Shown here: one piece after another, positions 55,061-64,000 of the stretch
How positions within the stretch are numbered: the stretch's first letter is position 1
Layout: each line of letters starts with the position of its first letter
Source of the DNA: Branchipolynoe longqiensis
Taxonomy: Eukaryota; Annelida; Polychaeta; Phyllodocida; Polynoidae
Length of the DNA: 64,000 nucleotides
Direction of reading: 5' to 3'
Assembly (NCBI GenBank): GCA_030323885.1
Contig: CM059196.1
Location: forward strand, 44,836,293 to 44,900,292
Translations under genes and position numbers: made by a program
Notes under the pieces: generated by a model
Database searches by the model: none
The model's input: only the letters and a program-made list of their open reading frames with translations
What the model was told of the DNA's origin: nothing

Positions 55061-55398
55061 TTTTTCCTTACTGGTAGGGCGTCGGCCCAGCCAAGGTGTT
55101 AATTATTCTATTGGTAGAATTATATTATTATTGATTCTATTACTACTTATTGATGATCATTATGTGATTAATCTGTACTCTGGGTTACCACTTGATTTAT
55201 GACCTCTCATGTGAGAGTTACTCTCTGGGAATGTGCCCAGAGCAACGATTACTGGTTCCATCGTTGGACCCCTTATTGTAACCCGGTTATTTACTGCTAA
55301 TAAATGACACCTACCACATATCGTTTTTTGCCCTTCCTTAATCGCTTACAAATATATATAAATATGCACATAACATTACATATAAATACATATACATA

Positions 55399-55530
55399 CA
55401 TATAATTACATATAATTACATATAATTACATATAATTACATATAATTACATATAATTACATATAATTACATATAATTACATATAATTACATATAATTACA
55501 TATAATTACATATAATTAAATATAATTACA
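55399..55530. repeat. (TATAATTACA)n 10-bp array, ~13 units
   Basis: Nearly perfect units, so young. Confidence 0.97.
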
Positions 55531-55589
55531 TATACATACAAATAAATACATATAAATACATATAAATACATATAACTATACATTATATA

Positions 55590-55965
55590 AACATGTTATT
55601 TATAAATATTATATATATTTATATATATTATATAAATATACATTATATAGATATACATTATATAAATATACATTATATAAATATACATTATATCAATATA
55701 TTTATATCAATATACATTACATCAATATACATGATATCAATATACATTATATCAATTTACATTATATCAATATACATTATGTAAATATACATTATGTAAA
55801 TATACAATAAGTAAATATACATTTAGTAAATATACATTATGTAAATATACATTATGTAAATATACAATAAGTAAATATACATTTAGTAAATATACATTAT
55901 GTAAATATACATTATGTAAATATATATTATGTAAATATATAATATGTAAATATATATAAATATAA
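55590..55965. repeat. (ATATACATTATGTAA)n 15-bp array
   Basis: Units with ATATAA, ATATCA and ATGTAA variants in separate blocks. A 60-bp higher-order unit (CAATAAG/CATTTAG order) repeats at 55785-55910. Confidence 0.95.
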
Positions 55966-55969
55966 TGCA

Positions 55970-56620
55970 TATACAGTTAGACGAGTATACCCTCGAGCTC
56001 CTGGTATATTATATCTACTTCTGGTGCACTTATTATCATCCGGAAGTCATCTAGCCCAAGAGCTCATTTTAGGCATATTTGGTTTTTTTGTGGCGTTTTT
56101 CTTTATATATGCATATATAAACAGGTAGACTATATAATATGTGTATATATATATTCAATGGAAGCCAGATGATACGCCTCCCAACTTAAGCACAGATTGG
56201 AATATAACGCAATAATGCGTTGGACCCAGACTTCTTTAATTTAAAGGCAATTTGGTAAATTAAGTCCTAATTTAGCTATATATATACGTATTGTGTGGCT
56301 GGCTGTGAATGAGCTAGTTGCCTGTACACATTAGATATCTGATGATGTCAGGACGGAAGGACCAATATAGGCCACCGGAAGTGGAATGGATATCTGACAC
56401 TTGATAGCAACTGCACTCTCAGCGAAATTCGACAACAGGCTTAGCCAACTACACATTCACTTAATAAATAATGTGTAATTTCCCCTTTTTGAAAATCATG
56501 AGATATCAATTCAATATACACCAAAGCAAGAGAGATGGAGATGTATGTGAGGTTACAGTGGCTGGATGTTGTATTATTGAAAGTATTTGTGTATGTGTGT
56601 GTTTGGTGTAAGTTGATTGT
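55970..56620. other. No gene seen
   Basis: Mixed sequence with two CCGGAAGT octamers (56040, 56375). Confidence 0.5.
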
Positions 56621-56639
56621 GATTTATTACAAGGTCAAG

Positions 56640-57560
56640 CATCGGGCACTAGAGTAGAGGTGTGGGTTGTGAATTGGGGGTGGGCGGATATGGGAGGATG
56701 GGGAGGAGGTGAGGAAGAGATACGGTGAGAAGGTGAGAAGGTGTAGGAGGAGGTGGGTAGGAGACAGGGAGGAGGAAAGAGGGAGGAGGGAACATATGGG
56801 GAAGCAGAAGGTTAAGAGGAGAGCAGGGGAGTAGGGTGGGAGAAAAGGAGGGGAGGAAGGGGGGGGGGGGGAGTGTAGAGGGAAGGAGGGGAAGTGTGGG
56901 AGGGGGGAAGGAGGAGGGGATGAAAGGGAACGTCGATGGTATATTATTAGGGGGAGGAGGTAAAGCGTGGATGAGGGAAGGAGAATGGGGGATTGAGAGG
57001 GTGGGGAGGGGAAGAGGAGCAAAGGGAAGGGAGAGGAGGGGGTGAGGGAAGGGATGAAGGGAGGGGATGAAGGGAGGAGGGGAGGGAAGAAGGGAAGAAG
57101 GGGGGAGAGGAGGAGGGGAGGAGAGGAGGAGCGGAGAGAGAGAAGGGAGGAGAGGAGGAGAGAAGGGGAGGAGAGGAGGGAAGGAGGGGGGAGAGGAGGA
57201 GAGAATGGGAGGAGAGGAGGAGAGAATGGGAGAGAGAGGAGGAGAGACAGGGAGGAGAGGAGGGGGAGGAGAGGAGGAGAGAAAGGGAGGAACGGAGGAG
57301 AGAAGGGGAGGAGAGGAGGAGAGAAGGGGAGGAGAGGAGGACAGAAGGAGAGGAGCGTAGAAGGGGAGGAGAGAAGGAGAGAACAGGAGAACAGGAGGAC
57401 AGGAGGAGAGAAAGGGGAGGAGATGGGGAGGACAGGACTAGAGGAGTAAGAGAGGAGGGGGAAGAGGGGGGTGAGGAGGAAACTTGAGGAGGAGGAGAGG
57501 AGGGAATGGGGGATGGACGGGAGAAGAGGGGAGAGGAAGGGATAGGGGGAAGAGAGGAGG
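56640..57560. repeat. (GGAGGAGAG)n purine array, 0.9 kb
   Basis: Plus strand purine throughout. The long Leu/Ser/Pro and Arg/Glu/Gly frames are artefacts of composition. Confidence 0.95.
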
Positions 57561-57656
57561 AGGCGTAGGACGGATGGAGTGAGACTGTTATCAATGGTTC
57601 CAGACACATGCACTGATACCCCTGCCAGTGCTTGGAGAATGACGCTTCATCCTCCG

Positions 57657-57672
57657 CACGTGACCGGAAGTG
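57657..57672. promoter_or_regulatory. Abutting E-box and ETS motif
   Basis: CACGTGACCGGAAGTG joins CACGTG to CCGGAAGT. Such composites occur in animal housekeeping promoters. No exon is recognised nearby. Confidence 0.3.
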
Positions 57673-57774
57673 CACCGTATCCGCTTTTACCAAGAAATCG
57701 TCGATACAAATTCCCGACAAGATCCCATAACTGGACGAACCACGGTTCTCTCAGTCTGACATTCAACATCTACG

Positions 57775-58040
57775 TCTAATCTCCACAATTGGCAACATGC
57801 TAATTTTTCCTACAGAGAATAGTAGTTCTTAGACAACACATATTCTTTCCAATTAGGCCCTCATAATGTTGATGTTTGATTTATTATGTGTTTATTCATT
57901 CGGGTATTCAATTTGCATCACCATTGTCATGGTCTTCCAGCCTCGCATTTGTTTCAAGTTGCATTCATGTATATTTAGATGAACAAGTTCCTTTTGTGGA
58001 GTTATTACAGTTAATTTGTTTTGTTAAACTTGACTTGGAT
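57775..58040. other. No feature recognised
   Basis: Unremarkable sequence leading into the satellite. Confidence 0.5.
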
Positions 58041-58045
58041 CGTAT

Positions 58046-58645
58046 AAGGATATCCTAATAACGATGTATACTCCAATATGGACATTTCACAATGTATATT
58101 CCAATGTGGACATTTCGCAATGTATATTCCAATGTGGACCTGACACAATGTATATTCCAATATGGACATTTCACAATGTATATTCCAATGTGGACATTTC
58201 ACAATGTATATTCCAATGTGGACATTTCACAATGTATATTCCAATATGGGCATTACACAATGTATATTCCAATGTGGATATTTCACAATGTATATTCCAA
58301 TATGGGCATTACACAATGTATATTCCAATGTGGACATTTCACAATGTATATTCCAATATGGACATTTCACAATGTATATTCCAATATGGACATTTCGCAA
58401 TGTATATTCCAATATGGACATTTCTCAATGTATATTCCAATGTGGACATGTCACAATGTATATTTCAATATGGACATTTCACAATGTATATTCCAATGTG
58501 GACATGTCACAATGTATATTCCAATATGGACATTTCACAATGTATATTCTAATATAGATATTTAAGGATATCCTAATAACGATGTATACTCCAATATGGA
58601 CATTTCGCAATGTATATTCCAATGTGGACCTGTCACAATGTATCT
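58046..58645. repeat. 28-bp satellite with duplicated edge
   Basis: Unit GTATATTCCAATGTGGACAT plus TTCACAAT, about 18 copies. The left edge AAGGATATCCTAATAACGAT recurs at 58564, followed by two more units: a 518-bp higher-order duplication. As 28 is not a multiple of 3, all three plus frames stay open. Confidence 0.97.
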
Positions 58646-58768
58646 CCCTCCCTCCTGCCGTTGGGAAAACGTTTAACATTGTGACCAGTGGTGACCTACC
58701 GTTTTCCTTATTGGCGCTCATATCCACAGATATTTCTTTGCTAGCAGAAGGAGAGATTGCTCCCTTAA

Positions 58769-59493
58769 GGGGCTGTCACATTACGATGCATCGCGGCAAC
58801 GTACACCAATGTATGCAATTTTTGGCCACTACGTTGGGATATGTCGTTATGCGTTATGCGTTATGCGTTAGGTGCTCATTGGCATACGTCAATGTACGTC
58901 AATGTTTGTTGAGAAATGCTGTCGCATGTCAAGGGGTCGGCAAAGTTTTATGCATGCACAAAACTTTCGATGTACGATGGCATTCAACAATGTGTGCATT
59001 TTACGTCCGCCAGACATTACATATGCATTAGGCATACGTCGATGTACATTAGACATACGTTAGACAAACGTTGTTCATGATGTTGCACTACATTGACCTA
59101 TGTTAAAAGCAGTGGGAAGGTACAGTCCGCGTACTGACAACGTATGGATAATATATGCCTAATGTACATCAAACGTATGTTTAGCGTTTCTCCAGCATGT
59201 CTTCACGTATGTAACGTATGAGGCGTAGTTCTGGCGATCGAATAACATATATAACGTTCACCGGTGTTCTGTGAACGTACCGTGAGCGTAATTCAAGCAT
59301 TTTCCGTCGGGAGGTACATTAGCCATACTTTGATCATACGTTGGCCATACGCTATGTATACAATATGTATATGTCCAACTTTGCCCCCCCCCCCCCCCCT
59401 CCAAGCCTAAAAGTTTGATGCTTCTCGACGTAAAAAAGTGAGTTTACGCATTGGCCGCACGCTTGCGAGATGCATCTTAATGTGACAGGGCCT
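58769..59493 (+). mobile_element. MITE-3, copy 3
   Basis: Left end GGCTGTCACATTACGATGCA, right end TGCATCTTAATGTGACAGGG. A central near-palindrome lies at 58942-58968, and a (GTTATGC)n expansion at 58850. A C homopolymer interrupts the right half at about 59384. Confidence 0.85.
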
Positions 59494-59629
59494 TTACAAA
59501 GAAGCCCGGGTAGCTGCCTTTAAACGACAAGTGTTCAGATCGCTGCAATTTGTCGCGGAAATCCTCAGGAAGCCGTTGGCGAAACGACTCCTAGTATGGG
59601 GGCAGCCCCCAGGACGCGGGGATAAATCT

Positions 59630-59820
59630 GATTGGGCGTGACGGCGGGGGAGGGGGGGGGGCGGATGGAGGGAGGGAGGGGGGAGGATGTGGCGGGGATG
59701 TACTGGGGTAGGTCGGGGAGGGAGGGGGGGGAGGAGAGTGGAGAGGGGGTGGAACAGTCGATGGCGGGTGGGGTTGGGGGTGGAGATGGGGGTAGGGGTG
59801 GGGGCGGAGGGGTGTCATGG
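59630..59820. repeat. G-rich tract
   Basis: GGGGAGGG and GGGTGGGG words; quadruplex-prone. Confidence 0.85.
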
Positions 59821-59949
59821 ATGTTCACGGGATGTCTTTCCGACGGGAGCTTTTAACGTTCTCAACTCTCGCATTATCTCGTGAAATCTCGGCGGGGTTT
59901 TACGTCTCGCCGAGAACGCGGATCCGCCTATCTCCCCCATATTCATGCT

Positions 59950-60481
59950 CCGGTGTAAAGATTTCAAATTCCCCCCATATTCAAGTTTCCCCCCCCCCCC
60001 CCCGGGAACTTGAAAACATTTTCAAATTCCTCCCAGGGGAATTTGAAAACGTTTTTCAAATTCCCTCCCTCGTTTTTTTAACTTTCCCTCCCCCCCCCCA
60101 TTTTTGGGGAATTATCTATATTTTTGTTATTTTTTGTTATTTTTCTATGACAAATATTATAATATACAGAGAATAGCATAATGGAAATTATTACTAGTAC
60201 AATTAAAACATATTTAACCACAAATGACACAAAAAGTCTCCAAGATGTTTAAGAAAAAAATATTATAGGTTTGAAATTTAAAACGTTTTTTAAAGTTTTT
60301 TAAACAATTTTAAATACCCAGAGGGGGGAATTTGAAAATAGGGGGAGGAATCTGAAAACTGTTTTTAAGTTCCCCCCAGGAATCTGAAAACGTTTTAAAT
60401 TTCCCTGGAGGGAAGTTAAACACGTTTTCAGATTCCCGGGGGGGAACTTGGGAAGGGGGGAAGTTGAAATCGTTACACCGG
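59950..60481. mobile_element. CCGGTGTA foldback element FB-3, 532 bp
   Basis: Left end CCGGTGTAAAGATTTCAAAT; the inverted right end reads CCGGTGTAACGATTTCAACT. Both arms are chains of GAATTTGAAAACGTTTTCAA-type palindromes with C/G runs between, paired for over 100 bp. The centre is AT-rich. It shares terminal CCGGTGTA with FB-2 and has no ORF. Confidence 0.8.
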
Positions 60482-60639
60482 TGGTTGAATTTATTTTATA
60501 AGACGAAACCCACAAAAAAAAAAACATGCACAAAAAAACACGCACGAAAAGAAAGTATAACCTGTAGGAAACAAACTACAATTGTATAGACATTGTGAAT
60601 ATAAAATGTCTTAAAATGTCTTAAGGAGTAGATATATAG

Positions 60640-60800
60640 ATGGAATGGCTGACTCGTGACTGAGTTGAACTTCTGCTAGTTATGTGCGATGTGGAATTCG
60701 AATAATGCGATTGGAACCCATGGCTTAGTCTAAACTCTAATGAATGACTTAGAGATTTATGATTGTCACTGCCTGGCATGGTGATAGGAATAACTAGGAT
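60640..60800 (+). mobile_element. Degenerate SINE-A head and body
   Basis: AATGGCTGACTCGTGACTGA, GAATGACTTAGAGATTTATG; the B box is lost. Confidence 0.45.
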
Positions 60801-61015
60801 TAGGTACCGGCAGTAAAATTTATAAAATATGCATATTGTGCAATATTCTGATTGCTTCTTGTTGTAGACTTTGTAATTGCAAGCCCAAATCCGCCAAAAA
60901 GGCACTCGATGTATATTATTGTTTCTAAGATAACCAAGTTTAAAGATTTAATTCTTTTAAATGTTTTAATATTGAATTAAAAATGGAACTTCGACTAAAT
61001 ATAGTAAAATGTGTT

Positions 61016-61078
61016 GAGGAACTGGAGAATGAGGAAGATCAACTGTCTGCGATTGAAATTCCAGCCGCTTAATTAAAA
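61016..61078 (+). mobile_element. Beta-tail fragment
   Basis: GGAGAATGAGGAAGATCAAC and TGCGATTGAAATTCC, ending GCTTAATT. It may belong to the degenerate copy at 60640. Confidence 0.6.
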
Positions 61079-61269
61079 AATTTAATCAAATAGAATCTTA
61101 ACCTAACGTTATCTCGCCCAATGCTCATTGTATAAGTTCTCGAACCTCAACCCCATATCGGATATGAACTGTTTTGTATGCATGATTGATTTGGATCGAA
61201 GGTGTGAGTTGTGGCCACTGAGGTGAAATCAGTGATGTTGAACAAAAAGCCAGGTACAGCTGGCAGTAC

Positions 61270-61335
61270 CATCCAGGGCGACTGATGGGGGTGGATGAGA
61301 GAGGGGAGGAGGGAGGAAGGAGGGGGGGGGGGGGC
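61270..61335. repeat. G-rich tract
   Basis: GGAGGAGGG words and a G12-class run. Confidence 0.85.
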
Positions 61336-61436
61336 GAATGGGCGGGGGGAGGTCTTCAATGTGACACAAAAGAAAGCGGTGCATATTTTATGTACATAAC
61401 CCAATCTAGATCTGCCATTTAGGAACTTTTGGACAG

Positions 61437-61575
61437 AGGGGAAAATGCTCGAATTACGGCGGTAAATGCTCGAATTACGCTCACCGTTCGTTCACAGAAC
61501 GCCGGTGGACGTTATATACGTTATTCGATGACAAGAACTACGCCTCATACGTTACATACGTCAAGACATGATGAT
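61437..61575 (-). mobile_element. MITE-3 fragment
   Basis: AATGCTCGAATTACGCTCAC, ACAGAACGCCGGTGGACGTT and ACATACGTCAAGACATGATG, in reverse; a 24-bp stretch at its edge is duplicated. Confidence 0.75.
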
Positions 61576-61689
61576 ATTGATAATCATGTTATATCATTAT
61601 GTTATTTATACACACATAATACACTACATATCATATAAATATATGTAAGTCTTCAAAATAGTGAGTATGCACTTCTAATTGATGAACTG

Positions 61690-61960
61690 TCAATAGGAAA
61701 TTCTCCCACCCCCTTTTCCCTCTACACACACTTACTCCACCCCCTTCCTCCTCCACTTTCCACTTACCCAATTTCTCACCTCCCACTCCCCCCTCCTCTT
61801 TCACTCCCTATGCCCACCATTCTCCCGCGCCTTCCCCCTCCCCCTTCCCGTCCCTCTTCCCTAGAACTTCCCGCTCTCACCCCCTATGCCCCTCCCCTAC
61901 CCCTCCGCTAACCCTCCACTACCCTCTTCCCTCCTATACTCTCCACTCCACCTTTCCTTC
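61690..61960. repeat. CT/C-rich tract
   Basis: CCCCTCCC words, pyrimidine strand plus. Confidence 0.85.
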
Positions 61961-61969
61961 CCGAAATAC

Positions 61970-62324
61970 TTAAAGCTGCATAGTCCGATGAAGCATTACA
62001 TTTTCAAAACCAAAACAATTATCTAGATTTGATTCTACACATCTAACTTAGATATCGATGCACTTATTAAACATGTGTGGCCACATAGAAGGGGATACTG
62101 AGACAATATAATAGAACATGTTACAGCTGAAGCCTATGGTGTCAGAGTTTTGGTGTGCTTGCCAAAACTAATTTGACATGTTTGCACATCAAATATCTCA
62201 AAAGTTGGCCATTTAAAATATATGTTACTTCAAAGTAAAGTAAGGTACATTATAACAATCAGTTTGATATATTTATCTCAGAAAATTGACAGAAACTCAA
62301 AACCATCGGACTATGCAACTTTAA
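61970..62324 (+). mobile_element. MITE-1 short form, intact (355 bp)
   Basis: TTAAAGCTGCATAGTCCGAT start and ATCGGACTATGCAACTTTAA end, with TTAA at both edges. Confidence 0.95.
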
Positions 62325-62640
62325 CCTCCCCATCACCTTTCCCTTCCTCTTCCCCATCACCTCTCCCCTCCTATCCCTTCCCTTCATGTTCCTCTTCCTC
62401 CTCCATTCCCCCTCCTTTTGCCCTTCCCCTCTGTCCTCCCTCCCCCTCATCCTCAACCCCACACCACCCCTCTCAACGTCCACTCCCTCCCGTCCACTTC
62501 ATCGGACTCCTCCCTTCCCCCTCCTCTCCCCTCGTCCTCTTCACCCGCCGACTCTTCTCCGTCCACCATTCCCTCCACCTCTCCCTCGCACCTTCCCCTC
62601 CCTTCCCATTTCCCCTTCTCCTCTCCCCGTCCCTAAACAA
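62325..62640. repeat. CT/C-rich tract
   Basis: Second pyrimidine tract on the other side of MITE-1. The element may have inserted into one array now spanning 61690-62640. Confidence 0.85.
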
Positions 62641-62779
62641 AACCCCGTTGATTCCATGGATGTTGATACATCCGAAACAAAGACAATTGGAAGCATTGCG
62701 GGTGACAGGATAAAGCGCAGTCAGGTGATCACATTCCCTTGCTGGGCATTAATAACCGCTTCGATTAGAAAGCTTAATG

Positions 62780-63039
62780 CTAGGTACACACCTACCGTTT
62801 TTACGCACCCACCTACTGTATACGATCAAAAACTCCCCAAAAGTCGTGAGGTGTGCACTCCCCTAGCACACCTACCGATTGCGATTCACGACTTAAAACT
62901 CACTTTCAGGGCTAAAACTGCTTCCTTATGATTGCGATTCGCGATTCGAAAAATGAATCAGCCCGTTTTCAGTTTTAAGCGGGTCGGGTCGGGTCGCGAG
63001 TTTTAGTGCACGAATCGTATATGGTAGGTGTGTACCTAG
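62780..63039. mobile_element. Inverted-repeat element, 260 bp
   Basis: Perfect 17-bp termini CTAGGTACACACCTACC and its complement (63023-63039), with longer imperfect pairing inward (TATACGAT...ATCGTATA). The centre has GGGTCGGGTCGGGTCG and GCGATTCGCGATTCG. No ORF. Confidence 0.8.
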
Positions 63040-63196
63040 TATTAAAGAAAAGACAGGTGAGAGAGCCCCCTCACCTGTCGGTAGTAGCTGGAACTGGGAG
63101 TCGGGATTTTGGTGGCGTGGGGTGCCAAACCCTATTGACGCGACGTGCTATATGTGCAGATAGAGCATGACATGGCAAAGTCATCTCACTCCCCTT

Positions 63197-63425
63197 TTGT
63201 ACATTAGTTGATGTTCATTAAGTAGCGAAGATCTCATCCGCGGACAATTGGTCTTGTTCACTCGACTGCTCCTTGCCCCATCTTAGTTATACCGAGCACC
63301 AGGCTAGGTAGCGACAAGTGTATTTTTTAAGTCGTCGCTTTGACTTGATGAGGGTTTGAACCCACTGGCTCAAATCCTACACCCTAACAAAACGGGAGAA
63401 GGATGCTCACCTTATCCTGGCCATC
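63197..63425 (-). mobile_element. SINE-A1 with beta tail, diverged
   Basis: GTACATTAGTTGATG tail end, ACAATTGGTCTTGTTCACTC, body, head with GGGTTTGAACCCACTGG. Confidence 0.75.
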
Positions 63426-63469
63426 TTATTTACATCCCACACAGTACGTAACGCCATATAGTCAAGCGA

Positions 63470-63598
63470 TACTTTATCCTAATGTTAATGCCAAGTGCCA
63501 TGCAATACGGTGACATATTAATTGTGTAAATCTATTAATTGACATCAACAACTTGGTGTATTGAAAGCGCGCACTTTACCTACTCAGCCTTCTCATCA
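63470..63598 (-). mobile_element. SINE-A fragment, eroded
   Basis: TTTATCCTAATGTTAATGCC and CACTTTACCTACTCAGCC resemble body and head in reverse. Confidence 0.4.
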
Positions 63599-63929
63599 AG
63601 GGGGAGCAGAGAAAAGCAAGGGCGTATTGCTGTCGGAGGATCTGGTGTTAGTGACACCTCGGTAACAAAGGGAAAGCTATGCATTAATTGTCTCATAGAT
63701 AAAGCATTAGTGCGCACAACCGGAAGTAGAACCATAACTGTGGGCCTGTAGGGGATGTAGGAGATGCATTGACTGTTTAGTGAGTGTCATCTCTTACTTT
63801 TTATATATATATTATACACACTGCATGTAAATGCTAAAATGTGCCCCATTCACTCCATAAATCACAATTGCCTTGGATACTAAAACAGCAGTATATATAT
63901 ATATATATGTTTTTTGTTTTTTTGTGTGA

Positions 63930-64000
63930 TGAATTTATTTACCCTGCTCATAACGGATAAGTGTCTTAACACTTGTTTTCACCGCTGGGTAGCACTAATC
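63930..64000 (-). mobile_element. Gamma tail of a SINE-B-like copy, cut by window end
   Basis: GGATAAGTGTCTTAACACTT then GTTTTCACC; stem AAGTGT/ACACTT at 63959-63974 (gamma hairpin with different bases). The rest lies outside the window. Confidence 0.6.

Noticed and set aside
54870..55202. 110-codon plus frame
   Set aside because: It overlaps a tRNA-like stretch and poly-T/ATT-rich DNA; the hydrophobic end comes from TTATTATT composition.
56627..57720. 328- and 257-codon Leu/Ser/Pro frames
   Set aside because: Purine-array artefacts. About 50 ordinary-looking minus codons near 57590-57740 were considered as an exon but have no clear splice sites.
58064..58565. 28-residue repeat protein (MYIPMWTFHN type)
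   Set aside because: The 28-bp unit leaves all three plus frames open at once, which is expected from the unit sequence and not from coding.
58046..58645. CRISPR array (28-bp repeats)
   Set aside because: There are no unique spacers; the units are directly contiguous and the context is eukaryotic.

Overview
The window is eukaryotic, non-coding and very repeat-rich. Three tRNA-derived SINE families, several inverted-repeat DNA elements, two degraded LTR retroelements, long purine/pyrimidine and (TA)n arrays, and many long G or C homopolymers point to an invertebrate animal nuclear genome. The SINE tail ending in GACGTAAAACAACAAC-type sequence resembles tails I associate with molluscs and other lophotrochozoans; that assignment is weak. 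I found no reverse transcriptase, integrase, transposase, rRNA or intact tRNA gene. Most long open frames lie in low-complexity DNA and are not genes.

Layout. 0-9 kb: a foldback element (536-836), a long MITE-1 copy apparently inside a SINE (1309-2181), SINE-A copies, a 1-kb GA array (5.2-6.2 kb) and MITE-3 (7.7-8.5 kb). 9-16 kb: an LTR-like remnant with a charged coiled-coil ORF (10245-11622), a 54-bp SINE-tail insertion, CCA and TATTC arrays. 16-25 kb: SINE-B inserted in SINE-A, a second long MITE-1, tandem repeats, and a minus-strand LTR plus broken gag-like gene (24885 to 22960). 25-34 kb: purine tracts, a CpG-rich patch, a TCC array, the reference SINE-A (29350-29697) and large minisatellites. 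34-45 kb: a pogo-like foldback, a 98-codon exon candidate between two SINEs (37641-37934), a second LTR remnant (40632-41796), a CpG-rich patch and a SINE nested in a SINE. 45-64 kb: more SINEs, a 1.2-kb palindrome-built foldback (50025-51227) and a relative (59950-60481), AT and purine arrays, a 28-bp satellite (58.05-58.65 kb), and further MITEs.

The main biological story is the SINE system. Two unrelated tRNA-like heads (A and B) are joined to three alternative 3' tails (alpha, beta, gamma). Alpha occurs on head A, beta on heads A and B, gamma on head B. Each tail contains a short hairpin whose stem changes differ between copies but mostly keep pairing. Very short 5'-truncated alpha tails (51-61 bp) with perfect target-site duplications show that the tail alone is enough for insertion. 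Two antisense SINE-A insertions hit the same position of the alpha tail. A second theme is a pair of foldback elements with CCGGTGTA termini built from many small palindromes; I recognise no named family for them.
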